DNA of 64,000 nucleotides from Ruminiclostridium cellobioparum subsp. termitidis CT1112 (GTDB taxonomy: Bacteria; Bacillota; Clostridia; Acetivibrionales; DSM-1351): positions 352,827 through 416,826 of the forward strand of contig NZ_AORV01000026.1 of NCBI RefSeq assembly GCF_000350485.1, read 5' to 3'. This document shows, in pieces, positions 17,297 to 27,350 of this stretch. Within the stretch, counting starts at the first letter, position 1, and every line of letters starts with the position of its first letter. The translations under genes and the position numbers were made by a program. The notes beneath the pieces are model-generated. The model ran no database searches. It saw nothing but the letters and a program-made list of their open reading frames with translations, and was not told the origin of the DNA.

Positions 17297-20200
17297 CTAA
17301 ATTCCTTCAAATGATGCGACTGCATTACGTGACCCTGATTTGACAATAGAATATGTGATATCGCAGTAGGGGAAAATTGATGTACATTTCTCCACAGTTG
17401 ATATCAGAACCACTTGCAAATGTAGTTCTCTAAACATCCTCATCATCGGTTCTATTCGGTCACTTGTCATCTTATTAAATGCCTCATCTAACAGTACGAG
17501 CCTGATGCAATTTTCATTTTGCTGATAAATCTGCAAAAACGAGGCGCATATTGCCACATAAAATGGCGCCTGATTCTCTCCCCCACTTCCATCACCGCTA
17601 ACTTTTGATAAAGGTACCTCGAGTTTAGTAACAGAATTTTTAACGATAATGTCATAATCTAAATATGTCCGATAGTCTACATACATAGAAATTTCTTTGG
17701 ATCCATTTTTCTTACCTGTAATATTTTCTTGAGCATGATTCTCAACATCCACCATAATCCTTTGCATAAATTCTTCAATCTGGCTTTCAAAAATATCAGA
17801 TCTTGTTGTATCAGAAAATATCGACATCTGATTGTCTTTTTCAATCTGCTGATTATCTTTGTCTATTATGATGTTATAGAAGATGCTTAGTTCCTTATCC
17901 TTACTCCCTTCAATACTAAAGCGATAACTTTCTTCTCCATATGAAAGTTCTTCCATTACCTTATTTAAAGTCTTAAATTGCTGTTTTGCATGCAAGATAT
18001 CGTCCTTCATTCGGAACAGTATCTCTTTCCGGAATCTTTCCTTACATCGAATTTTAGCTTTGTTTAAAGAATCTTTGTGAAACTCCAAATCAATGTTAAT
18101 CAGAGAATTGAATGCTAATTGGTACTGCTTAGCACTATCAAGCCCTTCCAAATAATCACAAGTATATGTTGAGCAAAAGTGTCTTTGCAAAGGAAGCAAC
18201 TCTGAGTTCATGTATTTGTTTAGGTTTGATATTTCTTGCTGATTTCTATTCCCAAAATCAATCACAATTTTATCTGGTTGTTTACTTTTCCTAACTTCTG
18301 AATATTTTTCTTTCACCGTTTCCATATACCGTGCATGAGTTGTTACTATTTTTTCATACTCGGCTTTCGCTTCATTAATATTCATCTGAAGTGCAGCTAT
18401 ACTCATATCCGCATTATTGATAATATCTTGTGCCGACTTTTTTTGGCTTTTCACATCCGATATTTCTTCAATTACCAAATCCAGATTTTTTTTACAATTA
18501 TCTATTTTGCTAAATATTGCTCTAAGAATCGGATTCTTTTCAAAGTCTATTATCTTTTCTTTAATCTTAGATATTTCATCAAAAAGCACCTCTGACTTTT
18601 TCTCTGCCTCAAGATTATCATACAAATCATTAATACAATTTCCTGATATAAACTGTTGATACTGCTTGTCCAATTCAGTATATTCTAATATTTTTCTATT
18701 GCAGCTATCTTGCTCTGTATACTTATTGCTTAATTCTGATTTTGCATTTTCTAACTGCCGTAGTAAAGCATCCATTCCAACATAGTTTTCTACCAAACGC
18801 ATTCTCTGCAAACAAAAATTTTGATAACGTAACCTATCCTTTGTTACGCTTTTATGATAATTCTCTAGCTCCGATTCAGTCTCACAACAAACTACTTTTC
18901 CTAATAGAAATTCAGTATAGAGTTTAGCATATGGGTTTCTGCTTTCAACTTTATCTGAAAGTTTTGACACTAAACTATCACCCTTCCTCAAATGAATCTG
19001 TGATAATCTAACCGTGTCCACTAAACCTATATTTTTCACTTCATCTTTAAGTTTGATAAATACACTTTTGGCGATTTCATAATGTTTTGGCTCTACAATA
19101 ATGTTAAACCTTTGGTTACCTAAATAGCTCTCCACTGCATTCTGCCACTCAGTATCATTCATATAAAGAAGTTCACAAAATATTTTTGCGCTTTCTTCTT
19201 TTCCAAATTCCTTTAGCCGCTGATTAATTCTATCTCTAACATACTCGGCGCCCGGTGGGTAATCCATACTTCCGGATTCTAACTTTGATATTCTTTCATT
19301 AAGCGATCTTATATCATTATTAATAGTACGCTTACACATTCTATTTTCAGCATCATTATCTTTTATTTTTTCTTGCAAAGCCACTAATACTCTTTTAGAA
19401 TGTTCAAGAGTCTTTTTCCTATTATCAACTGAATTTTCTTTATCTTTAATACTGTTGCAATCTATATTTATGTTTAGGTTTAACTCATTCAATTTTACGA
19501 TTAATTTCTCAAGTCTATCTATCGCATCCTTGTATTTTTGAACCTTACGAATGAGTTCTTTATATTCTTTCCCTTTACTACCTTCTAAATCTTTCAAGTA
19601 ATCTAGTGCTTTGTTCTCTTCGTTCCTATTTTTTTCATCGCGTGCTTGATCGTATAATTTCTGCGCTTCCTCTTGCTTATTTTCAAGCTAATCTAATAGG
19701 ATATCACACTTTTCAAAATTACTTCTTGCTTCTTCTATCTCCTCTATTTTTTTATCCTGCTTTTCTTTCGCATCTTGCCACTTTGCATAAGAAACCAAAG
19801 CTTCATTTACCTTTATTTTGCTATCTAATTCTTTTGCTTGCGTGAGTCTATCCATTATATCCTTTAGCAATTTTTCTTTTTCCTGTGCTTCTTCTAATAT
19901 CTCTTGTAACCGTTCCAGTTCACGCATATCTTTATGAAGTATTTCAACATCGATCTCCGGCTCAGGCAATATGTAGGTATAGATAAACTTTCGAATATCA
20001 TTAATATCCTCCAGGCTTGTCCCCATATGAAAAACTTCATTAAATTTTTTCCCTAGCGGTGCCTCTGCATCTCCTATCCCTAATGTCCTGCATATTCTTC
20101 GTCTGGCTTCAGCCTGTGAAGGTGCTTTTTCCAATCCTCTATCCGGCAATTTAAATTCCTCTCTAGAGGCAGGCCTTTTATTATTTCCAACAACAGTAAA

Positions 20201-20614
20201 ATAGGGCATATTATCTAACCCATTTCCCGGTTTAGAAATATACCAATCTTGTGAAACATGGCGCAATTCTTGTTTTGGACTTTCAGATTCAACGCGCACT
20301 GAAATAACATATTTCTTATTAATACTCTCATCAAAAAATTCTATTCCGATATACGTGACTGTATGGTTAGGACGCAAGTAGCTTTCCTCTGCCCGTTGTT
20401 TCTGATGAACAGAGCCTTGCAAACTTCTTGCACTTTTTCGGTTACCCGCTGTATTAAATTCTTTATTCGTAGTAAGACAATATCTGATGGCATCTATTAT
20501 TGTTGTCTTTCCAACTGCATTCAACCCAATTAAATATGTTATGTTTTTAAAGTCAATGATATCGTCTACAAAATTATGCCAATTAATCAAATGCATCCTT
20601 ATCATTCGTATCAT
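17297..20614 (-). pseudogene. jetC: Wadjet SMC-like ATPase JetC, interrupted by one in-frame TAG
   Basis: Read through, this is a 1,105-residue JetC of normal length. It has a Walker A GLNAVGKTT near the N-terminus, long coiled coils, then SGDGSGGENQ (ABC signature) and LVLLDEAFNK (Walker B) near the C-terminus. The only defect is TAG at 19688-19690 after codon 308 (...CDILLD). The next codons (LENKQEEAQKLYDQ) continue in the same frame without any gap, and coding continues to 17297. JetC is the ATP-driven motor of Wadjet, so termination here would remove the second half of the coiled coil and the C-terminal head. The jetB stop and jetC start overlap by 4 bp. The change looks like a recent point mutation, readthrough or a sequencing error, since no other decay is seen. 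Confidence 0.85.
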
Positions 20615-21192
20615 ACCTTGTCCTCCTCACTATCTCTTGAATTCTTGTATTTTAACAAAAATTCTTTCGTTGCATCGTATGCATTTGTTATTCCCGAATC
20701 CGGCATAGCAAGCATGACAGAAGGGTATATTTGAATTTTAGCATCTGTATCATTAAGTTTATCTAGTGGCATTGCTAAATTGTACTTTTTAATATTTACC
20801 AAAGAATCCTCAAGTAATTTTTTATCAAGCTTTCTTGGTAAATTAAGCTTATCATATTCGTTCTTGATTTCTTCAACACTAGCAGTAACCATAGCTTCAT
20901 TGGTTGATAAACTTTCGCGTTTTTGTATGTATATAAGTCGTAGTATCAATAAAATTATACTTTCATATTTTCTAAGTATAAGTCTTCCTGCTCCAAGACT
21001 ATTTACTAACTGTACTACTCTCAGGTTTCTATGAATTACTACACTATAACCTAGTGGCTGAAAAACTTCGCGGAAAGCTTCTTCGTGGTTAATGATATAA
21101 TAATACTTTTCTCTAGTAGCATCCACATTGCCAATAATAAAACAATTATTCAATAAGTAGTTTGCAATTTCTTGTCTTATATCTCCTGCCAT
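20611..21192 (-). CDS. jetB: Wadjet subunit JetB (kite-like, DUF4194)
   Basis: A 193-residue protein in the jetB position, 3 bp after jetA and overlapping jetC by 4 bp. It is winged-helix-like: VVIHRNLRVVQLV, a basic GAGRLILRKYES segment and LILRLIYIQKR. This is typical of DUF4194 MukE/kite subunits that bridge the SMC heads. It has no catalytic motif, as expected. It acts in the cytoplasm as part of JetABC and is complete. Confidence 0.75.
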   Translation of the reverse strand: MAGDIRQEIANYLLNNCFIIGNVDATREKYYYIINHEEAFREVFQPLGYSVVIHRNLRVVQLVNSLGAGRLILRKYESIILLILRLIYIQKRESLSTNEAMVTASVEEIKNEYDKLNLPRKLDKKLLEDSLVNIKKYNLAMPLDKLNDTDAKIQIYPSVMLAMPDSGITNAYDATKEFLLKYKNSRDSEEDKV

Positions 21193-21195
21193 TGA

Positions 21196-22611
21196 CTATT
21201 TCTTCCTTTCCTCAATAATAAAGTCTTTAAACTTCACACCCGCATGGACTACATAGTTGTCCTTGGTTATAATATCAAATGTTCTGTCATAGGCCTGGGA
21301 ATAAGTAAACAATCCAATTATTTTTACCAGGCAAGATTCATCTTGCCTAAAAATACTGCCCGCTGATACCGCTTTTTTATTGTGCAAAATTTCCTTTGCA
21401 TAACTATTAACATTTTCAGATGTAAGAGCATTTTTTGCGTATTCAAGTAACTTATTTTGTTCACCTTCAACTATTTTAGCATCTAGTGCTTCTATACTTG
21501 TCATTAATTCTATTTCAGTTGGTTTCTTCCTACTGCTCGGAGTTGCTAAAGATTCATAACTGTAGTAATTTTGGCCATAAATCTGAAACATTGAGTTTGC
21601 CGTTGTTTCGTCATATTCAAACAATTCATCCTTGTCTCTTATTTGGGTTGCATAGTACTGTAAAAGTCCATTTATCTTACCTTTTACACTTCCATCTGAT
21701 AACAGTAAGAACTGTGCCCGCTGGACAGCCCTTGTCCTATATAAGATATGCCTATTATCAATCACTCTCATGATACTTTCCATTTCTTGAACGTCTTCAC
21801 GCATTTTACTTATCAAGCGCTTTACTTCAAAAACTGAATCAATTTCATCTTTTTGCTCAACCACTGAAAAGTCCTTGACCAACATATTCAAATAATCTGT
21901 CTCACACAGATCTAACTGCTCATACAAACTCGTTCGATAATAAAACAGGTTATCATTTGTTTTGAAACGATGGTATGCTCCTATTACAATTTTTTCTTCG
22001 TATTTTTCAAAAAACTTCAGAACCTCTTCTGGAGTTTTTCCTTTTGTAAGCACATCAATATGTTCTTCAATCGAAGCAGCCAATTGACGAAGGGATAGGT
22101 TAAGATCAACCATATCTTCTGATACTTCTTTTAACACAGCTTCATAAGGGCTACTATGCTTTTCAATACTGTTTAGCAGTGTGAAGATTTTAAATAGTTT
22201 CCCTTTATATGTAACAAATTTAGGATTAACTATTTCAATAAAAGCGCTGATGATTGGAATTATCTTATAATTTATTGCAAGTGATGACTCATTTTCATAT
22301 TCGCCTTCTTTTTCATCCAACCAGCCAGTACTTTTAAGTTTCCTCAAAAATACTGTAGCAATTACTCTGCAATCAGAAGAATATGCTAACTCAGCATCAT
22401 CCATATTATCAGATTCATCTAATAGGATTCTCTCGCCAAGACCTATAAAATAGGATTCCACTTCATCAATAATTGTACTTTTTTCGACTGCATACATTGG
22501 CATGCGTTTACATTTATCCCATAGTAAACTTAGTACATCTACATATCTTCTTTTGTTAATTCCCGTTAATGGCCGGAATAAATCTTCATTAACAATATCA
22601 AATATCTGCAT
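21196..22611 (-). CDS. jetA: Wadjet subunit JetA (kleisin-like)
   Basis: A 471-residue protein, first gene of the jetABCD operon. It begins FDIVNEDLFRPLTGINKRRYVDVL, the characteristic opening of the JetA family common in Clostridia. Long helices in the middle (~180-330) are kleisin-like. It should link the JetC heads with JetB in the plasmid-sensing SMC complex. AAAGGAGG lies ~6 bases before the ATG, so this gene has the strongest ribosome site of the operon. The promoter must lie in 22612-22717, where a TATAAT is present but no well-spaced -35. I cannot assign the Wadjet subtype with confidence. Confidence 0.75.
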   Translation of the reverse strand: MQIFDIVNEDLFRPLTGINKRRYVDVLSLLWDKCKRMPMYAVEKSTIIDEVESYFIGLGERILLDESDNMDDAELAYSSDCRVIATVFLRKLKSTGWLDEKEGEYENESSLAINYKIIPIISAFIEIVNPKFVTYKGKLFKIFTLLNSIEKHSSPYEAVLKEVSEDMVDLNLSLRQLAASIEEHIDVLTKGKTPEEVLKFFEKYEEKIVIGAYHRFKTNDNLFYYRTSLYEQLDLCETDYLNMLVKDFSVVEQKDEIDSVFEVKRLISKMREDVQEMESIMRVIDNRHILYRTRAVQRAQFLLLSDGSVKGKINGLLQYYATQIRDKDELFEYDETTANSMFQIYGQNYYSYESLATPSSRKKPTEIELMTSIEALDAKIVEGEQNKLLEYAKNALTSENVNSYAKEILHNKKAVSAGSIFRQDESCLVKIIGLFTYSQAYDRTFDIITKDNYVVHAGVKFKDFIIEERKK

Positions 22612-22717
22612 CCTGTACCTCCTTTACATTTTTTAATAATTTATAACTAAGTAATTATATGCCCATCCATATCAATATATTTTCAATAAACAACAGTCCA
22701 ATATCCTTTAAACCTCT

Positions 22718-23136
22718 TTATAGTTTCTGTTCGTTCTCCAGTAATTCCTGCTCTTTTTCGAGTTCTCTTTTCAGTTCTTCCTCCGTTGGCATATAAAGTT
22801 TATATTTAGAAGCGAAAATTTGGTTATTATCTTCCGGTAAAGTATATTTGACAACAGAATCACTCTTGTCTGCACAGAGGATGATACCGATGGGGAGGCT
22901 GTCGCCCTCGTTCATCATCTCCCGAGTATAATAATTAACGTACATTTGCATCTGTCCGATGTCCTGATGTGTCAGCTTTCCGACCTTTAAGTCAATAATA
23001 ACGAAGCACTTAAGAATATAATTATAAAAAACGAGATCAATAAAATAATGTTCTCCGTCAAAGGTTATTCGCTTTTGCCTCGCTACAAAAGAAAACCTTC
23101 GGCCAAGCTCCAGCAGGAATTTCTGCAAGTGATCAA
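22718..23136 (-). pseudogene. PDDEXK nuclease (DUF1016/YhcG-like), C-terminal fragment
   Basis: About 138 codons encode LLELGRRFSFVARQKRITFDGEHYFIDLVFYNYIL, then FVIIDLKVGKLTHQDIGQMQMYVNYY. These are the hallmark blocks of the YhcG-type PD-(D/E)XK domain, with the catalytic D of IDLVFYN and the D-x-K of IDLKVG. The full family protein is ~340 residues with a DUF1016 N-terminal domain, which is missing: upstream the sequence turns directly into a DUF4062 fragment. It may still be translated from an internal ATG at 23128, but as a stub. Confidence 0.75.
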
Positions 23137-23547
23137 TCAGACCTCTTGTATTCGTTTAAGTAAATCATCATCATCCTTGAAATAATAATATGATATCTGA
23201 TTATTATCTATTTCATTGATTAACTCTTTAGCATCCCTATCTCCATCTTCAAGTTTGATATAAACATGTTTAGGAATATTGGTTTCCAATGCTATTTGTA
23301 ACTCTTCATGAGTCCCAGATATACCTGTTTCGGTCCTATTGCCATATTGATTCTTAATTGATAAAAATGATAAAATCTGCATCCAAAATATCTTTTCTAT
23401 ATGTCATCGCATTAACAGATGGAGTTAAATTTTTCTCATATAGCATGGCTTCAGCTCCAACTCTGGAAAAAAATCTTCTATTTTAGATCTTATACTTAGA
23501 TTCTCATTTAACGTTGAGCTTAAAAATATTCTAGGTTTAAAAAACAT
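23137..23547 (-). pseudogene. DUF4062 (TIR-like) protein, frameshifted N-terminal fragment
   Basis: An ATG at 23547 with AGGAG upstream reads RIFLSSTLNENLSIRSKIEDFFPEL. A lost base shifts it to GAEAMLYEKNLTPSVNAMTYRKDILDADFIIFI, and a second shift leads to KNQYGNRTETGISGTHEELQIAL...KHVYIKLEDG. Together these form the DUF4062 domain, a TIR/SIR2-neighbouring fold found at the front of STAND-like and other conflict proteins. Nothing beyond ~135 residues remains, and it runs directly into the DUF1016 C-terminal piece, so a deletion joined two unrelated genes. It starts 75 bp after the SIR2-Argonaute stop and may once have been its operon partner. Confidence 0.7.
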
Positions 23548-23621
23548 TTTTATATCTCCTCTATATTCAACATATAATTTATATATACCTTTTAAATATC
23601 ATTTCATTATTAAACCTTAAT

Positions 23622-26600
23622 CTACATAAAATACCTATAATCATATATAGCTCCATTATACTGTGAAAGCATCCATCCAATCTTTGCTATAGTATTAGAT
23701 GATTCTATAGTACAAGGTAATTTGGAATACAATTCAAAGCTATTCCAGTTCATTTTGGAAAGTCCAAGTATTTCCATAGCTATCTGCTCTAATGTGCCGC
23801 TTCCGTAGTGTTTAACTATTTTCAAAGGGATAGGCATGCTTTTACCGCCTTTTATGTATTTATAAAAAGGATTACGAACCGATGGTGCGATACCATGTGT
23901 ATATAAATAAGCGGTATTCTTATTTATGGGAAAGCAAACACCTCTTCTAACAGGGAATCCATCAATTATATAGTTCTTACCAAATTCAAAGAATTTTGCT
24001 TCGTCTTCGTAAGCAATTTCTATAAGATCTATATTTATTTCAGAACCGGACAAACTATCTGTAATCCCTCTAATTTCCTGAGGCTTGAAAGGCGTACGCT
24101 TATGTATTACAACTCTTTTAGGTATATCAGTAAATGATTTATAAAAAAGTTCTTTTATATTGAGTCCTAGTTGATATGCTTCATTCTCTGATAAGTAGGG
24201 GTTCTTTTTTGAGTCATATGTTACATCAGTAATTTTTGACAATTTATATTTTACTCCTTGTCCATCTGACGAATATATATGACTGCACCCAACTAAAACT
24301 TCAGATCCATTTTCACTATGGCTAATACTATAGCCTATTCCTGCAAAAGCAGTTGAATCTTCAACATTTGCCAAAGTCCATGGCGTTCTCAACGCTTTAA
24401 CATAAATAGCTAAAGAAAGTGACCATGCTATTTGGCAGCTTAAATCACTTTCAATTGTTTTCTCTCTGATAAACTGCGTAGAAATTCCCTTTTGGACAGC
24501 AAATGCTTTTACAAAGTTATGTAAATCAAATTCTATGTGATTCACTTCATCCTGATATGAAGTATATGGCTCAAACTCTTTGGGAATATAAATTAAAATA
24601 ACATCTATATCAGGTAATGATGATAATTGCTCAATCTTATGCGTTACTTGATTCGCAAATAATAGAGCATCATCATATAAACTACTATTTTGAGTGGTAG
24701 AGCTAAGATCAACCCATCTATTACTCGAAGGTATATTTAATGACACTCCATAAATGTTGCTAAACCCGGAATAATCAATAACGTAGTCAATATTATAATT
24801 GGATTTATAAGATTGATTTAAACCGTTTATAAATGTCTCAAAATTTTTGTTATGTGCAGTAGGACAAAGAATGCCTACAGAAATGGTAGGCTTAAATGTT
24901 TTATTGTTCATATGATAATCATATGGCTGATTATTCTGCAATCCACGCATCGGATGAAAATCTTTTACCATACGATTTTGTGATGGATTGTAAAATAGCA
25001 GCTGAGGATCTTTAAATTCTATACCTTCTAGAACAATTTGATTTTCTGCTATTTCTGCCGGTAACGCTAGCTTTCCAGTTGCATTTGTGCTGTTCAAGCC
25101 AACCATGAGATTTTTCCCACCAATTAAAAATTGAACCTTATTTGGACTATTTTCTGGAAAGCTCAATGTTAATCTATCATTTTTATATAGTTTTTTTACC
25201 CAATTTTCGATATAATTATGATAGTTTAAATTAGGCTTCCCATTATTCACATTGTTATAAAAATTATCGGCAAACAATTTGCACTCTTCTTTAGATAACA
25301 AAATTTCTTTAGGCAATACATATGTAGGATTTATAGATAAATAAGTATATTTCCAGTCAAATACAATTGAAAGAACAATGCCTTTGTACGCAGAAATATT
25401 CTTTCCATTAGTCATAAATCTAATAATATCTTTATCCCAAAGTCTATTTTTGTTATTAGATGACAGGTTACATTGCGAAGCAATCGATGCAACTATTAAT
25501 CGTAATAGCATTTCTTTCAGATATGCTTTTTTCATAATGCTATCCCGTGTTAGTGGAATATCTATTATACTTGTTTTTAAGCGATCCCTACATACACTAT
25601 TTATTGTATTTTTGTCACCCCATGCGTATACAGTTCCATCACCAGGAACGGCAATTATATTGTGTTGCATCAAGCTCTTACAATAATCCCATTGGCTTTC
25701 ATTATCTGGAAATTCAATATCAAACTGAAGGCATGTTTTAGGTAAAGAAATTGGAAATAGATTACTTTTTATTATTTTATTAATATTGCTTAAACCAGAA
25801 TGTGATGGACTATTAAAAAATGAAGTTACAATATTTAAGCCAGTAGGCTTTTTTAATTTTTCAATTTCTGCTATTGCTTTAGCATCTCCATCATAGCAAA
25901 TTTGACATATATTCAACATAGTTTTATCAAATCCATCTGTTGGAATAAAGTATGCTTCTCTTCCTTGAGAACGTGCATAATTAATAAGAGTTCTTACATT
26001 ATTGGGCATGGTACTTCCATATCCGCACCAATATAATCTACCTGCTCCACTTCCGCTGTATGCTTTTTTAAGTGCATCCATCAATGAATGATCTCTACCA
26101 CTGTATCCAATGACAATTAGATTTCTATTTGTTAACTCATGTTTTAGAGCCTCGATAAATTTATCACTTTGACCATCTAGCTCTTCTGCGGTATTTTTTA
26201 GAGGACCATACTTATAATCACCATGTAATGCCACACATAAAAGCTCATTTTTGGTTTCTTTTCTATAAATTCTATCTTGTGATTCGAGTGTTATCTCAAT
26301 TGGAGTGATATTATTTTGATGACACGCCTTAACCATAAGTCCGTCAAAGTTTGTCGTCCAAACGGTTCTAATCATTTCTTTTTGATGTAGAAATGTAATC
26401 AAATTATATCCAAGGCTTGGAGTCTTATTATCTATAATACTCCGGAAATATTGGCTTCTATCACTTGGTATCTTATATGCCTTTTCAGCATAGAAAGTGT
26501 ATTCATTATCCGAGTCACGCTCAGAATAGATGCTTTGTACATCGAGCCACTGCTGAATAGCATTTCTAATGCTATCTAATTTTATATTTTTATATACGTT

Positions 26601-26780
26601 GGCCATAGCTGGGTTTTGAGAAATATAAATATCTCTTTTCCAATCCCAAATACAGTCATATGCTGACTGAACTCCAGATTCAATAGAAGCTCCTGCACCT
26701 GACACCATAGAATGTGCTACATGTTTATTTTGTTTTAAAGACCTTAGAAATTCATCTAATTCCAGGATATAGTTTTCCAT
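23622..26780 (-). CDS. Single-chain SIR2-Argonaute (short pAgo fused to SIR2)
   Basis: A 1,052-residue protein. Residues ~20-300 are a SIR2 NADase domain: GAGAS (28-32), TTNFDGL with TNFD at 143-146, the catalytic H186 in ALHGD, and IGYSGRD (224-230). The middle (~310-600) takes the place of the APAZ/N-terminal Argonaute region. From about 620 comes a MID-PIWI unit: SVGILCP, GIGYSIS...GCSHIYSSDGQG, RVVIHKRTPFKPQEI and KMNWNSFELYSKLPCTIES, the last typical of PIWI C-termini. Short pAgos use a guide to detect invader nucleic acid, and SIR2 then depletes NAD+. SIR2 and Ago are usually two proteins, but one-chain versions are known (the Paraburkholderia graminis Sir2-Ago type). AGGAGG lies ~12 bases before the ATG. 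I see no clear slicer tetrad. Confidence 0.85.
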   Translation of the reverse strand: MENYILELDEFLRSLKQNKHVAHSMVSGAGASIESGVQSAYDCIWDWKRDIYISQNPAMANVYKNIKLDSIRNAIQQWLDVQSIYSERDSDNEYTFYAEKAYKIPSDRSQYFRSIIDNKTPSLGYNLITFLHQKEMIRTVWTTNFDGLMVKACHQNNITPIEITLESQDRIYRKETKNELLCVALHGDYKYGPLKNTAEELDGQSDKFIEALKHELTNRNLIVIGYSGRDHSLMDALKKAYSGSGAGRLYWCGYGSTMPNNVRTLINYARSQGREAYFIPTDGFDKTMLNICQICYDGDAKAIAEIEKLKKPTGLNIVTSFFNSPSHSGLSNINKIIKSNLFPISLPKTCLQFDIEFPDNESQWDYCKSLMQHNIIAVPGDGTVYAWGDKNTINSVCRDRLKTSIIDIPLTRDSIMKKAYLKEMLLRLIVASIASQCNLSSNNKNRLWDKDIIRFMTNGKNISAYKGIVLSIVFDWKYTYLSINPTYVLPKEILLSKEECKLFADNFYNNVNNGKPNLNYHNYIENWVKKLYKNDRLTLSFPENSPNKVQFLIGGKNLMVGLNSTNATGKLALPAEIAENQIVLEGIEFKDPQLLFYNPSQNRMVKDFHPMRGLQNNQPYDYHMNNKTFKPTISVGILCPTAHNKNFETFINGLNQSYKSNYNIDYVIDYSGFSNIYGVSLNIPSSNRWVDLSSTTQNSSLYDDALLFANQVTHKIEQLSSLPDIDVILIYIPKEFEPYTSYQDEVNHIEFDLHNFVKAFAVQKGISTQFIREKTIESDLSCQIAWSLSLAIYVKALRTPWTLANVEDSTAFAGIGYSISHSENGSEVLVGCSHIYSSDGQGVKYKLSKITDVTYDSKKNPYLSENEAYQLGLNIKELFYKSFTDIPKRVVIHKRTPFKPQEIRGITDSLSGSEINIDLIEIAYEDEAKFFEFGKNYIIDGFPVRRGVCFPINKNTAYLYTHGIAPSVRNPFYKYIKGGKSMPIPLKIVKHYGSGTLEQIAMEILGLSKMNWNSFELYSKLPCTIESSNTIAKIGWMLSQYNGAIYDYRYFM

Positions 26781-26899
26781 GTTTTCAGGAGCCCTCCTTG
26801 GTTAAAATTATATAAATTCAATACACAGATTTATAAGCGAAATCATCCTATAAAAAGATCCCAAAAAACTATAACATTATCAATAACATTGTTACCATA

Positions 26900-26928
26900 A
26901 TTGTATATCTCTCCCTGATACTTTTCAA
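26900..26928 (-). promoter_or_regulatory. Sigma-A promoter of the SIR2-Argonaute gene
   Basis: On the minus strand TTGAAA (26923-26928) and TACAAT (26900-26905) are spaced by exactly 17 bp. The transcript would have a ~110-base leader before the ATG at 26780. The leader (26781-26890) is very AT-rich and holds no gene that I can see. Confidence 0.55.
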
Positions 26929-27043
26929 CATACACTTATGTTTTAAGACAATAATTTGCAGAATATTTAAACATCTATTATAAATTTGCCAATAATAAAA
27001 CCCTCAGTGTACTGAGAATTTTGTCTTAACAGCTTTCATCTTT

Positions 27044-27076
27044 GGCAGGAACAACTTAGTTGTGACTATTCCTGCC
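27044..27076 (+). terminator. Hairpin between recombinase relic and SIR2-Argonaute
   Basis: GGCAGGAA and TTCCTGCC form an 8-bp stem with a 17-base loop, followed on the plus strand by TTATTTATTA. On the minus strand there is no U tract. A smaller CTCAG/CTGAG hairpin sits just to the left (27004-27017). It may be a relic of the element end rather than an active terminator. Confidence 0.4.
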
Positions 27077-27094
27077 TTATTTATTACTCACCCT

Positions 27095-27300
27095 CTATTT
27101 CATAACAATCTCTGATTTAAATTGAATTTCAATCATATCTTCATTTAAAATTTTGATTCCTTGTAGAAGTCTGCGGACCAGATTATCGTCAAATTCGTGT
27201 ACTGCGCAGGATACTTTTTTCAGAAAGGAATCCATATTATTAACCCGCTATTGAAAATTCTCGGCCTGTTTTTGTTTGCTGCTATCATTCATATCAATAT
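27095..27300 (-). pseudogene. C-terminal relic of another serine recombinase
   Basis: On the minus strand 27300-27095 reads NDSSKQKQAENFQ, an in-frame TAG, then RVNNMDSFLKKVSCAVHEFDDNLVR, LLQGIKILNEDMIEIQFKSEIVM and a stop. This coiled-coil tail ending in an EFKSG-like strand is the usual C-terminus of large serine recombinases. Recombinase 2 just upstream has its own different end, so this is the tail of a second, otherwise deleted recombinase. Clostridial elements often carry two or three such genes in tandem. Confidence 0.55.
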
Positions 27301-27350
27301 TAACAGCAAATAGAAAAAGATATCTTCACTAATTACTTACTTTCTTACAT

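Noticed and set aside
19688..19690. Pyrrolysine or other recoding at the JetC TAG
   Set aside because: No pyl genes or suppressor tRNA are visible in the window, and JetC coiled-coil residues at this position have no known need for pyrrolysine. I treat it as a nonsense mutation or base error.
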